Shown here: positions 6,480 to 12,921 of the stretch, in pieces
Numbering within the stretch: position 1 is the stretch's first letter
Layout: each line of letters opens with the position of its first letter
Virus record (IMG/VR): IMGVR_UViG_3300049489_000148
Coordinates: 1 to 21,748 of that record
Reading direction: 5' to 3' (one strand)
Length of the DNA stretch: 21,748 nt
DNA from: a virus
Program-made: the position numbers and the translations under genes
Notes under the pieces: generated by a model
Seen by the model: only the letters and a program-made list of their open reading frames with translations
The model's database searches: none
What the model was told of the DNA's origin: nothing

Positions 6480-7004
6480 ATGAGCGCCTACGATACCATC
6501 GACCTACCGGGGGAACTGCACGACCCAACCCCCAACATCGGGGACTGTGAGAAGTGCCAACAGACCTTCACAGACGAGGACCTGTGTGAGTTCTTTGGTC
6601 AACTCCTGTGCTACGAGTGCTACGAGCAAACCATGTGCGAGGTCCAGGACTGGTCCGTTGACCCGAACAACCCTGACCCGGACGTGGTCCAGCGCATCCA
6701 GGACCGTGGCGTGATCGAGCGTACCTTGACTATGCGCTTCAAGTCCAACTTCACCCGCGCCCTGGACAAGATTGACAAGACCGTGATCCCCTACCCCATC
6801 GGCCTGCCTGTCTGTGATTGGGAAAAGATCTGTCGAGAGTTCTGCCAGGACCACGGACCCACGGCCCTTGCCAACATCTGGGTCTGTCTCCCGCCCTACT
6901 ACAAGACCGATCACCCTGACCTTCCCACCCGCACCAACACCCACAAGATAGGAGGTTCCCATGCACACGTATACTCCGTGGCCAAAGCTGACACAAATCC
7001 TTGA
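6480..7004 (+). CDS. Hypothetical zinc-binding protein, 174 aa
   Basis: GGGAGGGAC (6465-6473 region) precedes ATG 6480. The N-terminal third carries CEKC (about residues 21-24), then LCYECYEQTMC (41-51), a LIM-like or zinc-ribbon Cys arrangement. The middle (residues 55-105) is acidic then basic. The C-terminal part has further Cys (CDWEKICREFC). No family is recognised. The last 44 bases overlap the next gene in another frame, and both have good ribosome binding sites. Confidence 0.65.
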   Translation: MSAYDTIDLPGELHDPTPNIGDCEKCQQTFTDEDLCEFFGQLLCYECYEQTMCEVQDWSVDPNNPDPDVVQRIQDRGVIERTLTMRFKSNFTRALDKIDKTVIPYPIGLPVCDWEKICREFCQDHGPTALANIWVCLPPYYKTDHPDLPTRTNTHKIGGSHAHVYSVAKADTNP

Positions 7005-7296
7005 GGCCCACTTCGCCGATCAACACGAGCGGGCCAACATCCTGCTCCAGTCCCTTAAGGCGGACTTGTTGTATGCCTATGTTCCCACAAAGGAGGAACC
7101 CAAAGAGCATCCACTTGATATCTGGCAGCGTGTGGAACTAGCTGCCAGTCTGAAGATTGGTGAACACAGCGCCGAGGAAATCCTTGGGTACATTGAGAAG
7201 GCCATGGCACTAGCACGTGCCTATGAGCTTCCCGGTATCCCCAAGAAGTATATCCGTTCCGAAAGAACGCTTCGACAGAAAGAGGTTCAAGAGTGA
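6961..7296 (+). CDS. Hypothetical helical protein, 111 aa
   Basis: TAGGAGG (6950-6956) stands before ATG 6961. The product is mostly alpha-helical by composition, with a Tyr/Pro patch (LLYAYVPTKEEPKEHP) in the middle and a basic end. No motif is recognised. It ends by overlapping the GTG start of the nuclease gene. The dyad element copy at 7248-7269 lies inside its 3' coding end. Confidence 0.6.
   Translation: MHTYTPWPKLTQILEAHFADQHERANILLQSLKADLLYAYVPTKEEPKEHPLDIWQRVELAASLKIGEHSAEEILGYIEKAMALARAYELPGIPKKYIRSERTLRQKEVQE
7248..7269 (+). promoter_or_regulatory. GTATA-N2-CGTTC dyad element, copy 2
   Basis: GTATA (7248-7252), TC, CGTTC (7255-7259), CGAAA, GAACG (7265-7269). It is embedded in the end of the preceding gene and lies 23 bases before the GTG of the nuclease, the same 23-base distance as copy 1 to its start codon when measured from GAACG. 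The identical layout argues that it acts on the downstream gene. Confidence 0.5.
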
Positions 7297-8234
7297 AGTT
7301 CTCTACTAACATGACCCTTGATGCAACCACGCTCAAGGATTACATGTCCTGCCCCAGGAAGTACTACTGGCGACACGAGCGGGGGATTATCCCGGACACT
7401 ATCGGCATCGCTTTGTCCTTTGGCTTGGCTGTCCATGAGGGTCTGGAGCACGCATACAAGTGGCTCAAGGACAACCCAGGGGAGGAGTGGACCCCCTCCA
7501 TCGTCCGGGAAAGTCTGGCTGCGGCGGAACGTACCTTCGCGGAACATGCCATGCCGGATCTGTTGGTCACAGAAAGCCTGCGGACCCCAGGTAAGCTACT
7601 CAACCTAATGGCGGATTACTTCGCCCATTACCCAGGAGAAGCCTTTGAGGTGGTGGACGTGGAGCGTGCCTTTGCCTTGGGAGTTTCCCGGACTGGCTTC
7701 ACCGGTGCCGCCTATTCCCACAAGGTCCCCGATGACGGACGCATGTTCTCCTGGGTCGGTAAGATGGACGTGGTTGTCCGCTGGCCCTACGGTCTCACGG
7801 TTATCGACCACAAGACCACGAAGCAACTGGGATACTCGTTCGCAGACAAGTGGAACCCAGACACCCAGATGACCGGCTACGTGGCTGCGCTTCGTGCCCT
7901 TTACCCGGACGAGAAGATCCACGGTGCCATGATTAACGCCATCCAGGTGGCCAAGACCAAGAGCGAAGTGGTCCGAGTTCCCACCACCCGCACCGAGGGA
8001 CAGCTCACCCAGTTCCACACCAGTATCGTAGCCTGGGCGGATAGGATCATGGAGGACAAAGTTTTCCCCATGAACACGCAGGCATGTGATATGTACGGAG
8101 CTTGCCCATATCGGGACCTTTGTATCAGGTATCCTAACCCAGTGGACAACGAGGACATTCCCGCTGCACCGGACGGATACAGGGTCGAGGTCTGGGACCC
8201 TCATAAGCGGTTGATGGAAGGGGAGGAGTCGTGA
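7293..8234 (+). CDS. PD-(D/E)XK nuclease, Cas4/RecB-like with Fe-S cysteines
   Basis: Likely an exonuclease with an iron-sulfur cluster, acting in phage recombination or replication. The N-terminal SCPRKYYW gives C20. H48 sits in GLAVHEGLE, D159 in GKMD, and the core IDHK (D172, K174) is followed by Q192 in QMTGY. C265, C271 and C277 (CDMYGACPYRDLC) with C20 form the four-Cys cluster set seen in Cas4, AddB and phage homologues. At 313 aa it is normal for phage versions. GTG 7293 has AAAGAGG upstream and overlaps the previous stop; ATG 7311 is an alternative. The dyad element sits just upstream. Confidence 0.88.
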   Translation: MKFSTNMTLDATTLKDYMSCPRKYYWRHERGIIPDTIGIALSFGLAVHEGLEHAYKWLKDNPGEEWTPSIVRESLAAAERTFAEHAMPDLLVTESLRTPGKLLNLMADYFAHYPGEAFEVVDVERAFALGVSRTGFTGAAYSHKVPDDGRMFSWVGKMDVVVRWPYGLTVIDHKTTKQLGYSFADKWNPDTQMTGYVAALRALYPDEKIHGAMINAIQVAKTKSEVVRVPTTRTEGQLTQFHTSIVAWADRIMEDKVFPMNTQACDMYGACPYRDLCIRYPNPVDNEDIPAAPDGYRVEVWDPHKRLMEGEES

Positions 8235-8497
8235 GCAGAAACCCCCAGCACCCTATCTCCGGGCACCTATTCCCAAAGAAACGGTACCTAGCAGAGTTCC
8301 AGAGGTGCGCCTTCGAGGACACAGCGCGGAATGTCTGCTTGGGAACTGCGACACTGGTGGAGTTGCAGAAACAGCACAAGATGTTGGTTGAGGCAGAAGA
8401 AAGTCTTAACGCTTTCTATGCACCTGGACCAGACGGAAAGTTACAAAGAGTGGAGGTACAAGTGAAAGAGGGGACCAATAGTGGCAACATGTCGTGA
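8231..8497 (+). CDS. Hypothetical protein, 88 aa
   Basis: GGGGAGGAG lies 3-6 bases before GTG 8231, which overlaps the nuclease stop, so translation is coupled. The product is unrecognised: a basic N-terminus (FPKKRYLAEFQR) and a helical middle containing LVELQKQHKMLVEAEESLNAF. It overlaps the start of the exonuclease gene by 17 bases. Its position between nuclease and exonuclease hints at a DNA-processing accessory role, by context only. Confidence 0.6.
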   Translation: MSRNPQHPISGHLFPKKRYLAEFQRCAFEDTARNVCLGTATLVELQKQHKMLVEAEESLNAFYAPGPDGKLQRVEVQVKEGTNSGNMS

Positions 8498-9161
8498 CTG
8501 TGGAAAAACAATCGTCTGGCACAGCACAGCAGACGGTAAGAAACGTCCAGTGAACCCAGGGGACCTAGCCCCTAATGCTGTGTTCGATCCAGCCCAACAC
8601 AAAGCCCACTGGGAAACGTGCGGCTCTAGGAAAAAGAGTGCCGTGATTATCCTGGACACAGAAACCACTGGCCTTGACCCGACGTTCAATGAGATCGTAC
8701 AGCTAGCAGCCATCGCTGTGGAACCTGGGACCATGCGGATCTTGGACAAGTTCGAGGTCAACATCAAGCCCAGGTACCCAGAGAGGTACACTAGCAGGGC
8801 ACTACAGGTCACCGGCTTGACGCTGGACTACTTGAACACCACTGGAGTCATGGACCTTCACGCCGCCGAGACCTTTAAGGAGTGGCAGCAGAAGTTCTAC
8901 CGCCCAGTGATGTGTGCCTATAACCTCAAGTTCGACGAAGGATTTATCAAGACCTTTTGTCCTGGACTTGAGTGGGCAAATCACCAGATGGACGTGATGC
9001 ACGTGGCCATGGGACTTCTGTGGCTACCAGGACGCATCAAGAGCTACAAGCTGGAGGTCGTTGCCGGGCATCTTGGCTACGAGTTCCAAGCGCACAACGC
9101 CATGGCAGACGTCTTGGCAACCTTTGAAATCTTACGTCGACTGATTGGGAGGATTGGGTAA
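8481..9161 (+). CDS. DnaQ-like 3'-5' exonuclease with N-terminal Cys motif
   Basis: RNase H-fold DEDD exonuclease, related to the DNA polymerase III epsilon subunit. ExoI is DTETTGL (D59, E61), ExoII is CAYNLKFDEGF (N148, D152), D171 follows, and ExoIII is AHNAMAD (H205, D210), the DEDDh arrangement. The N-terminal 50 residues carry C4, C7 and C47, a small zinc-ribbon-like module absent from plain DnaQ domains. GTG 8481 follows GAGGGGAC. The DNA polymerase in this window has its own exonuclease motifs, so this enzyme may serve repair or end processing rather than basic proofreading. Confidence 0.88.
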   Translation: MATCRDCGKTIVWHSTADGKKRPVNPGDLAPNAVFDPAQHKAHWETCGSRKKSAVIILDTETTGLDPTFNEIVQLAAIAVEPGTMRILDKFEVNIKPRYPERYTSRALQVTGLTLDYLNTTGVMDLHAAETFKEWQQKFYRPVMCAYNLKFDEGFIKTFCPGLEWANHQMDVMHVAMGLLWLPGRIKSYKLEVVAGHLGYEFQAHNAMADVLATFEILRRLIGRIG

Positions 9162-9556
9162 TGAAAGACAATGTTGAAGGATTGTCCATAAAGGACGCCA
9201 TAAAAAATGCGGATATAACGGACGTGTTTCACAAGACCGAGTACCCAGACGTTCCTGAGCGGACTAGCTACCACACCCCTGAGGACTGGCCCCAGTCCAT
9301 TCTCCTCCCCTGCGGAGACACCATACTTGAGCTTCGTCCCGTAGCCCTCCGTAAGTTTCCGAGCTACGACGTCCCAGACAAGGGAAGGAAACACCTGTGG
9401 GAATTGGTGATCCGCCCTACCCACGACGGACGTGCTACAGTTCTCACCCCCAGTGAACTCCTGCGCCTTAGTGACGCCTTGCAGACCGCAGGGTACTTTT
9501 TAGTGGGCTATGCACAGTCCCAAGACCTCAGAAAAAATCTTCCAAGGGTGTTGTAA
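9161..9556 (+). CDS. Hypothetical protein, 131 aa
   Basis: GGGAGG precedes ATG 9161, which overlaps the last base of the previous stop. The product is soluble with mixed strands and helices. No catalytic motif is recognised. LTPSELLRLSDALQTAGYF near the C-terminus resembles a short helical hairpin. It is the last gene before the strong promoter at 9563-9591, so it closes the first block. Confidence 0.6.
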   Translation: MKDNVEGLSIKDAIKNADITDVFHKTEYPDVPERTSYHTPEDWPQSILLPCGDTILELRPVALRKFPSYDVPDKGRKHLWELVIRPTHDGRATVLTPSELLRLSDALQTAGYFLVGYAQSQDLRKNLPRVL

Positions 9557-9562
9557 AATCCC

Positions 9563-9591
9563 TTGACAGCCAGCCTATCCTATGCTATAAT
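9563..9591 (+). promoter_or_regulatory. Consensus sigma70/sigmaA promoter
   Basis: TTGACA (9563-9568), a 17-base spacer and TATAAT (9586-9591) match the bacterial consensus exactly, with TG at the extended -10 position. Transcription would start near 9598 and read the ATPase, ssDNA-binding-like, methyltransferase and polymerase genes. It shares 16 of 18 bases around the -10 with the promoter at 453-481. Confidence 0.88.
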
Positions 9592-9630
9592 AGGAGAGAA
9601 GTGCCACAGACCTACCAAGGAGGTTAAAAG

Positions 9631-10407
9631 ATGGCCAACGCTCAGGACATTGTCCTAGCAGAACAGAAGTTGAAGATCCTGTGCTACGGGGACTTTGGGA
9701 CAGGCAAGAGCACCTTTGCTGCTAGCTTCCCAAAACCGTATTTCCTGGACTTCGACAAAGGCGTGCTATCAGTCGGCGGGCGGGACGTGAACTACGAAAC
9801 GTTCATGAAGAACGGAAAAGAGTTCAAACGTTTCAACAGCCACATGGCACAGCACGTCATTCCCAAGATCAAGAGTGGTGAAATCCAGACCCTCGTCCTG
9901 GACAGTCTCACTACCTACTCCGAGGTGGTCCTCATGGCCATCCTGGACGAAGCCAAGGTAGAGTTTCCCCGCATCCAGGATTGGGGTATGCAAATCAACG
10001 GCATGGTCACTACCATCAACATGCTTAGTGACTTGCCTTGCCACGTGATCTTCCTTGCCCATGAGCAGACCCAGGTGAACGAGGACAACGTCATCATCAA
10101 GGGTATGCCACTCGTGACTGGAAAACTTGCCCCCAAGATTGGGCTGTACTTCGACGAGGTCTACCGGACTAAGGTCCGCTCAGGCCAGTTCGTTCTACAG
10201 ACCAAGAACCAGGGTGGCTTCCTAGCCAAGAGCCGACTTGACGGCTTCCTCAAGAACGTAGGTAAGCAGGGCATTCCCAACGACTTGCCCCAGACCTACG
10301 CCGCCCTACTCGACTGTTTCAACAAGGAGGCAGAAGTCAAAGAGACCAACAAACCCAACCAACCACAAACCGTGTCTAAGACCCCAACTGTTTTGGGACG
10401 TAAGTAA
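9631..10407 (+). CDS. Sak4-like AAA/RecA-type ATPase
   Basis: P-loop ATPase of the phage nucleotide-binding (AAA_24, Sak4-like) group, thought to act in DNA annealing or recombination beside an ssDNA-binding protein. Walker A is GDFGTGKST (residues 20-28) and Walker B is TLVLDS (87-92). HE at 144-145 lies after strand VIFLA. At 258 aa the length is normal, with a Lys/Asn/Pro-rich tail. AAGGAGG precedes ATG 9631 and the consensus promoter lies 40 bases upstream. Residues 34-40 (PKPYFLD) are encoded by a 21-base stretch repeated at 2178-2198. A dyad copy lies at 9800-9814. Confidence 0.87.
   Translation: MANAQDIVLAEQKLKILCYGDFGTGKSTFAASFPKPYFLDFDKGVLSVGGRDVNYETFMKNGKEFKRFNSHMAQHVIPKIKSGEIQTLVLDSLTTYSEVVLMAILDEAKVEFPRIQDWGMQINGMVTTINMLSDLPCHVIFLAHEQTQVNEDNVIIKGMPLVTGKLAPKIGLYFDEVYRTKVRSGQFVLQTKNQGGFLAKSRLDGFLKNVGKQGIPNDLPQTYAALLDCFNKEAEVKETNKPNQPQTVSKTPTVLGRK
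9800..9814. repeat. CGTTC-N5-GAACG dyad inside the ATPase gene
   Basis: CGTTC, ATGAA, GAACG. It lacks the upstream GTATA of the other group and encodes part of TFMKNG. It may be a chance effect of codon choice or a true binding site. Confidence 0.35.
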
Positions 10408-10419
10408 GGAGAATAACAA

Positions 10420-10899
10420 ATGGCTACCAAATCCAAAGCACAAGCCCCTGACCAAGACGAAGAAGAAGCGCCCCCTACCACCTTCTCCATCAACCTCAGT
10501 GATGTACCCCCTCAGATCATCCTGGAAGAAGATGACTACTTGGTCCGTGTCGCTGACGTGAAGTTCACGGCACCCCCTCGCAAGGAAGGCGTCAACCCCA
10601 AGACCAAGAAGCCTTACAAGAAGTACCACTACTTCAATGTTCGGCTTGAGGTTGTGGACTTCCCCACCGCCGACAGCGTGTTCTACCGGGTCGGCTGGCC
10701 CACGGACGAAGACGACGAAAAGAGCCGTCTGAACAAGGACCGGGAACTCAAGAAGTTCCTCACGGCCTGTGGCCACGCTCTTGACGGTGAACTGGATCTT
10801 GGTGACCTGGTCGGTGCCGAGTTCATGGTCCACCTCGTGCAGCGGGAATACGACGGTAAGGTCTCCAACGACGTCAAGAACGTCATCCTGGAAGACTAG
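10420..10899 (+). CDS. Single-stranded DNA-binding-like protein (DUF669 type)
   Basis: After a 25-residue acidic/Ala-rich leader the protein shows a beta-rich pattern (YLVRVADVKF, YHYFNVRLEVVD, SVFYRVGW), then LKKFLTACGHAL, DLVGAEFMVHLVQREYDGK. This fits phage ssDNA-binding or DUF669-like OB-fold proteins that sit next to Sak4 ATPases. AAGGAG lies before ATG 10420, 12 bases after the ATPase stop. The acidic segment is at the N-terminus rather than the usual SSB C-terminal tail. The assignment relies on context plus pattern. Confidence 0.6.
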   Translation: MATKSKAQAPDQDEEEAPPTTFSINLSDVPPQIILEEDDYLVRVADVKFTAPPRKEGVNPKTKKPYKKYHYFNVRLEVVDFPTADSVFYRVGWPTDEDDEKSRLNKDRELKKFLTACGHALDGELDLGDLVGAEFMVHLVQREYDGKVSNDVKNVILED

Positions 10900-10915
10900 C
10901 GGTTAGCCCAGGATT

Positions 10916-10963
10916 AGGGGTTGATCGGTTCCAAAAGAACCCTTTGACCCCTTTTCCTTTTGG
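10916..10963 (+). promoter_or_regulatory. Complex hairpin region, possible terminator or attenuator
   Basis: AGGGGT (10916-10921) can pair with ACCCCT (10947-10952). Inside, GGTTC (10927-10931) pairs with GAACC (10937-10941) around an A-rich loop, and TTTT follows. CCAAAAG (10931-10937) is also complementary to CTTTTGG (10957-10963), which touches the ribosome binding site TGGAGG (10961-10966). The inner stem is a GGTTC/GAACC variant of the dyad element seen elsewhere. A partial terminator or translational switch is possible. Confidence 0.5.
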
Positions 10964-10975
10964 AGGACAAACAAA

Positions 10976-11272
10976 GTGGCAAGCAAGAAAGAGTTTGAAA
11001 CTCTGGACGACTACACCCAAGAGGAACTGGACGAGTTCATTAGGGAGACCAGAGTAGCCCGTGCCCAGAAGGTGGGCAAAGCACCTCCCAAGGAGCGGAA
11101 GAAGAAAGAGACCAAGCCCAAGACCAAGACCACGGAAGACCCAGTGAAGTTGGCAAAGCTCCTGGACATTTCCGTGGAAGAAGCAAAAGAACTGATTGCC
11201 CTAAAGAACGATAGCAGTGACGAGGAGGACTCCCCCAATGGCGAAGACGGTAGTGAAGGACTTGCCGATTGA
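10976..11272 (+). CDS. Hypothetical highly charged protein, 98 aa
   Basis: GTG 10976 has TGGAGG (10961-10966) 9 bases upstream. The product alternates acidic and basic runs. Residues 38-55 are Lys-rich (PPKERKKKETKPKTK), then a small helical unit (DPVKLAKLLDISVEEAKELIALK) and an acidic tail. It looks largely disordered with one UBA- or HTH-like helical patch. Translation may be controlled by the hairpin upstream. It overlaps the methyltransferase start by 35 bases. The function is unknown. Confidence 0.6.
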   Translation: MASKKEFETLDDYTQEELDEFIRETRVARAQKVGKAPPKERKKKETKPKTKTTEDPVKLAKLLDISVEEAKELIALKNDSSDEEDSPNGEDGSEGLAD

Positions 11273-12632
11273 AGACGTGGTCGAAGGGACCAGGTTTCGT
11301 GAGGACTTGGGTGACATCAATGAACTTATGGAGAGTATTAAGACATACGGTATCTTGCAGCCTTTGGTGGTGGACAGTGACAACCGCCTTATTGCTGGCG
11401 GCCGTCGTCTCACTGCTGCTAGGAGTGCAGGACTTTCCCATGTCCCCTGTGTCGTTCATCGTGGGTCTATTGACGACGGTGACCTTCGTGAACTGGAGTT
11501 GGTGGAGAATATCCATCGAAAGCAGTTCGCTTGGCACGAGGAGGTGTTACTGGTGCGGGAAATCCATCGTCTCAAGACGGGCGAGGCGCTGAAGCGTGGT
11601 GAGAAGTGGAGCCTGGAAAAGACCAAGGATTTGTTTGACAAGAGCCGGAGCGCAGTATCCAAAGACATCCTCCTGGCCGACGCCCTTTCCACATTCCCTG
11701 AAATCAAGTCCTGCAAGGACCGGAACGAAGCCCAGATCAAAGTCCGGGACATCTCCATCGCCGTTGCTGCCAAGGTCCGGAATGAGAAGGCCGAAGAAGC
11801 GGGACTTAAGGAAGCCAAGGAAAACCTGAAGAAACAGGTCGAGCGTTCCCTTGCCGTAGACGAAGCTCGGGCTGTGCTTGCACCACTACAAAAGCCCATG
11901 GCCGCCCTGATCCAGTGGCCTATCTCCCAGGTCCAAGATTGGACTAAGCACCGCATGATTAACGGTGACTTCTTTGCTGAGGTTGCCAAGATCGTGGACG
12001 GGACCTTTGAGTTCATCAACTGCGATCCGCCCTACGGTATCGACGTGGGCACCCAGAAGAAGAACGTCAAGAGCCAGAACATTGACTTTGACGATAGCGC
12101 CAAGTGGTACATGGAGAACCTCCCCAAGATCGTCTCAGAGACCTACCGGGTAGCCAAGGACGGAACGTGGATGGTCTTCTGGTTTGCCATGAAGCACTAC
12201 GGCACTACCAAGCTGGCCCTGGAGAAAGCCGGGTGGTCTGTGAACCCCACGCCTGCCATCTGGGTCAAGCCCAACGGTGGAAGCCAAGCACCGGCTACGA
12301 ACTTGGGAAGTTTCTACGAGACTTTCTTCTACTGCCAGAAGGGCAAGCCTGTGCTTGGAAAGAGCGGCGCTCCCAACGTGTTCCACTTTGGCCAGCCAAA
12401 GTCCAAGTTCCACCAAACGCAGAAGCCTGTCGCCTTGATGACTTCCATCTTGGAGACCTTTACTATGGGGCCTGTTCGTGTCCTCGATGCCTTCATGGGG
12501 TCCGGCTCCACTGCCATCGCAGCTTGCTTACGCAAGTGTCGTTACACTGGCTTTGAACTGAACGAGGACATGCTCAACCTGGCCAGGGTATTCGCTGAGG
12601 ACTACATCATTCGAGGTGTCACCGATGAGTAA
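11238..12632 (+). CDS. ParB-like domain fused to DNA methyltransferase
   Basis: The N-terminal 100 residues form a ParB/Srx-type domain: GGRRLTAARSAGL (54-66) and ENIHRKQFAWHEE (90-102). A helical middle follows, with an HTH-like SRSAVSKDILLADAL at 136-150. The C-terminal half is a beta-class amino-methyltransferase, with DPPYG (263-267) before the SAM-binding DAFMGSGST (417-425). It probably methylates adenine N6 or cytosine N4 at a target perhaps chosen by the ParB part. At 464 aa this matches phage ParB-methylase fusions. ATG 11238 is chosen for GAGGAGG 10 bases upstream; GTG 11217 is unlikely. No restriction enzyme is seen nearby, suggesting protection or regulation. Confidence 0.88.
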   Translation: MAKTVVKDLPIEDVVEGTRFREDLGDINELMESIKTYGILQPLVVDSDNRLIAGGRRLTAARSAGLSHVPCVVHRGSIDDGDLRELELVENIHRKQFAWHEEVLLVREIHRLKTGEALKRGEKWSLEKTKDLFDKSRSAVSKDILLADALSTFPEIKSCKDRNEAQIKVRDISIAVAAKVRNEKAEEAGLKEAKENLKKQVERSLAVDEARAVLAPLQKPMAALIQWPISQVQDWTKHRMINGDFFAEVAKIVDGTFEFINCDPPYGIDVGTQKKNVKSQNIDFDDSAKWYMENLPKIVSETYRVAKDGTWMVFWFAMKHYGTTKLALEKAGWSVNPTPAIWVKPNGGSQAPATNLGSFYETFFYCQKGKPVLGKSGAPNVFHFGQPKSKFHQTQKPVALMTSILETFTMGPVRVLDAFMGSGSTAIAACLRKCRYTGFELNEDMLNLARVFAEDYIIRGVTDE

Positions 12633-12888
12633 CAAAGAAGAAATGGCCAAGACCCACAAGCAACACGAAGTCGAAGCCATCCAGAAGGCCCACCAAGTCG
12701 GGCTATCCTACGAGGAAATCCGCAAAGCCTTTGACAACGTTCCATACGGAGTCATAGCTAGTATCCTGGAGAATCGCACACGCCCGTGTGCCTTCTGCCA
12801 ACACCCATTCTACCCAGCCAAGGAAACCACCCGCTTCGGCTCTCGTGACTGTCTTTCCGCCGCCATGCGTGAGCTAGGATCGAGCTAA
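12625..12888 (+). CDS. Small HTH plus Cys-motif protein, 87 aa
   Basis: ATG 12625 has GAGGTG 6 bases upstream and lies inside the end of the methyltransferase gene; GTG 12616 is an alternative. The N-terminal half has a helix-turn-helix-like stretch (VGLSYEEIRKAFDNVPYGVIASIL). The C-terminal half has PCAFC, then C about 18 residues on (SRDC), recalling the protein at 3417-3626. A DNA-binding role is likely. It stands 33 bases before the polymerase gene. Confidence 0.65.
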   Translation: MSNKEEMAKTHKQHEVEAIQKAHQVGLSYEEIRKAFDNVPYGVIASILENRTRPCAFCQHPFYPAKETTRFGSRDCLSAAMRELGSS

Positions 12889-12921
12889 GTCCAACCCCTT
12901 CACTCTTATAGGAGCAAAGAC

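Noticed and set aside
7605-8204. 199-codon minus frame opposite the nuclease
   Set aside because: It is antisense to a clear nuclease with all catalytic motifs and has no ribosome binding site or recognisable product.
11456-12019. 187-codon minus frame opposite the ParB-methyltransferase
   Set aside because: Ser/Arg-rich antisense frame over a well-supported gene.
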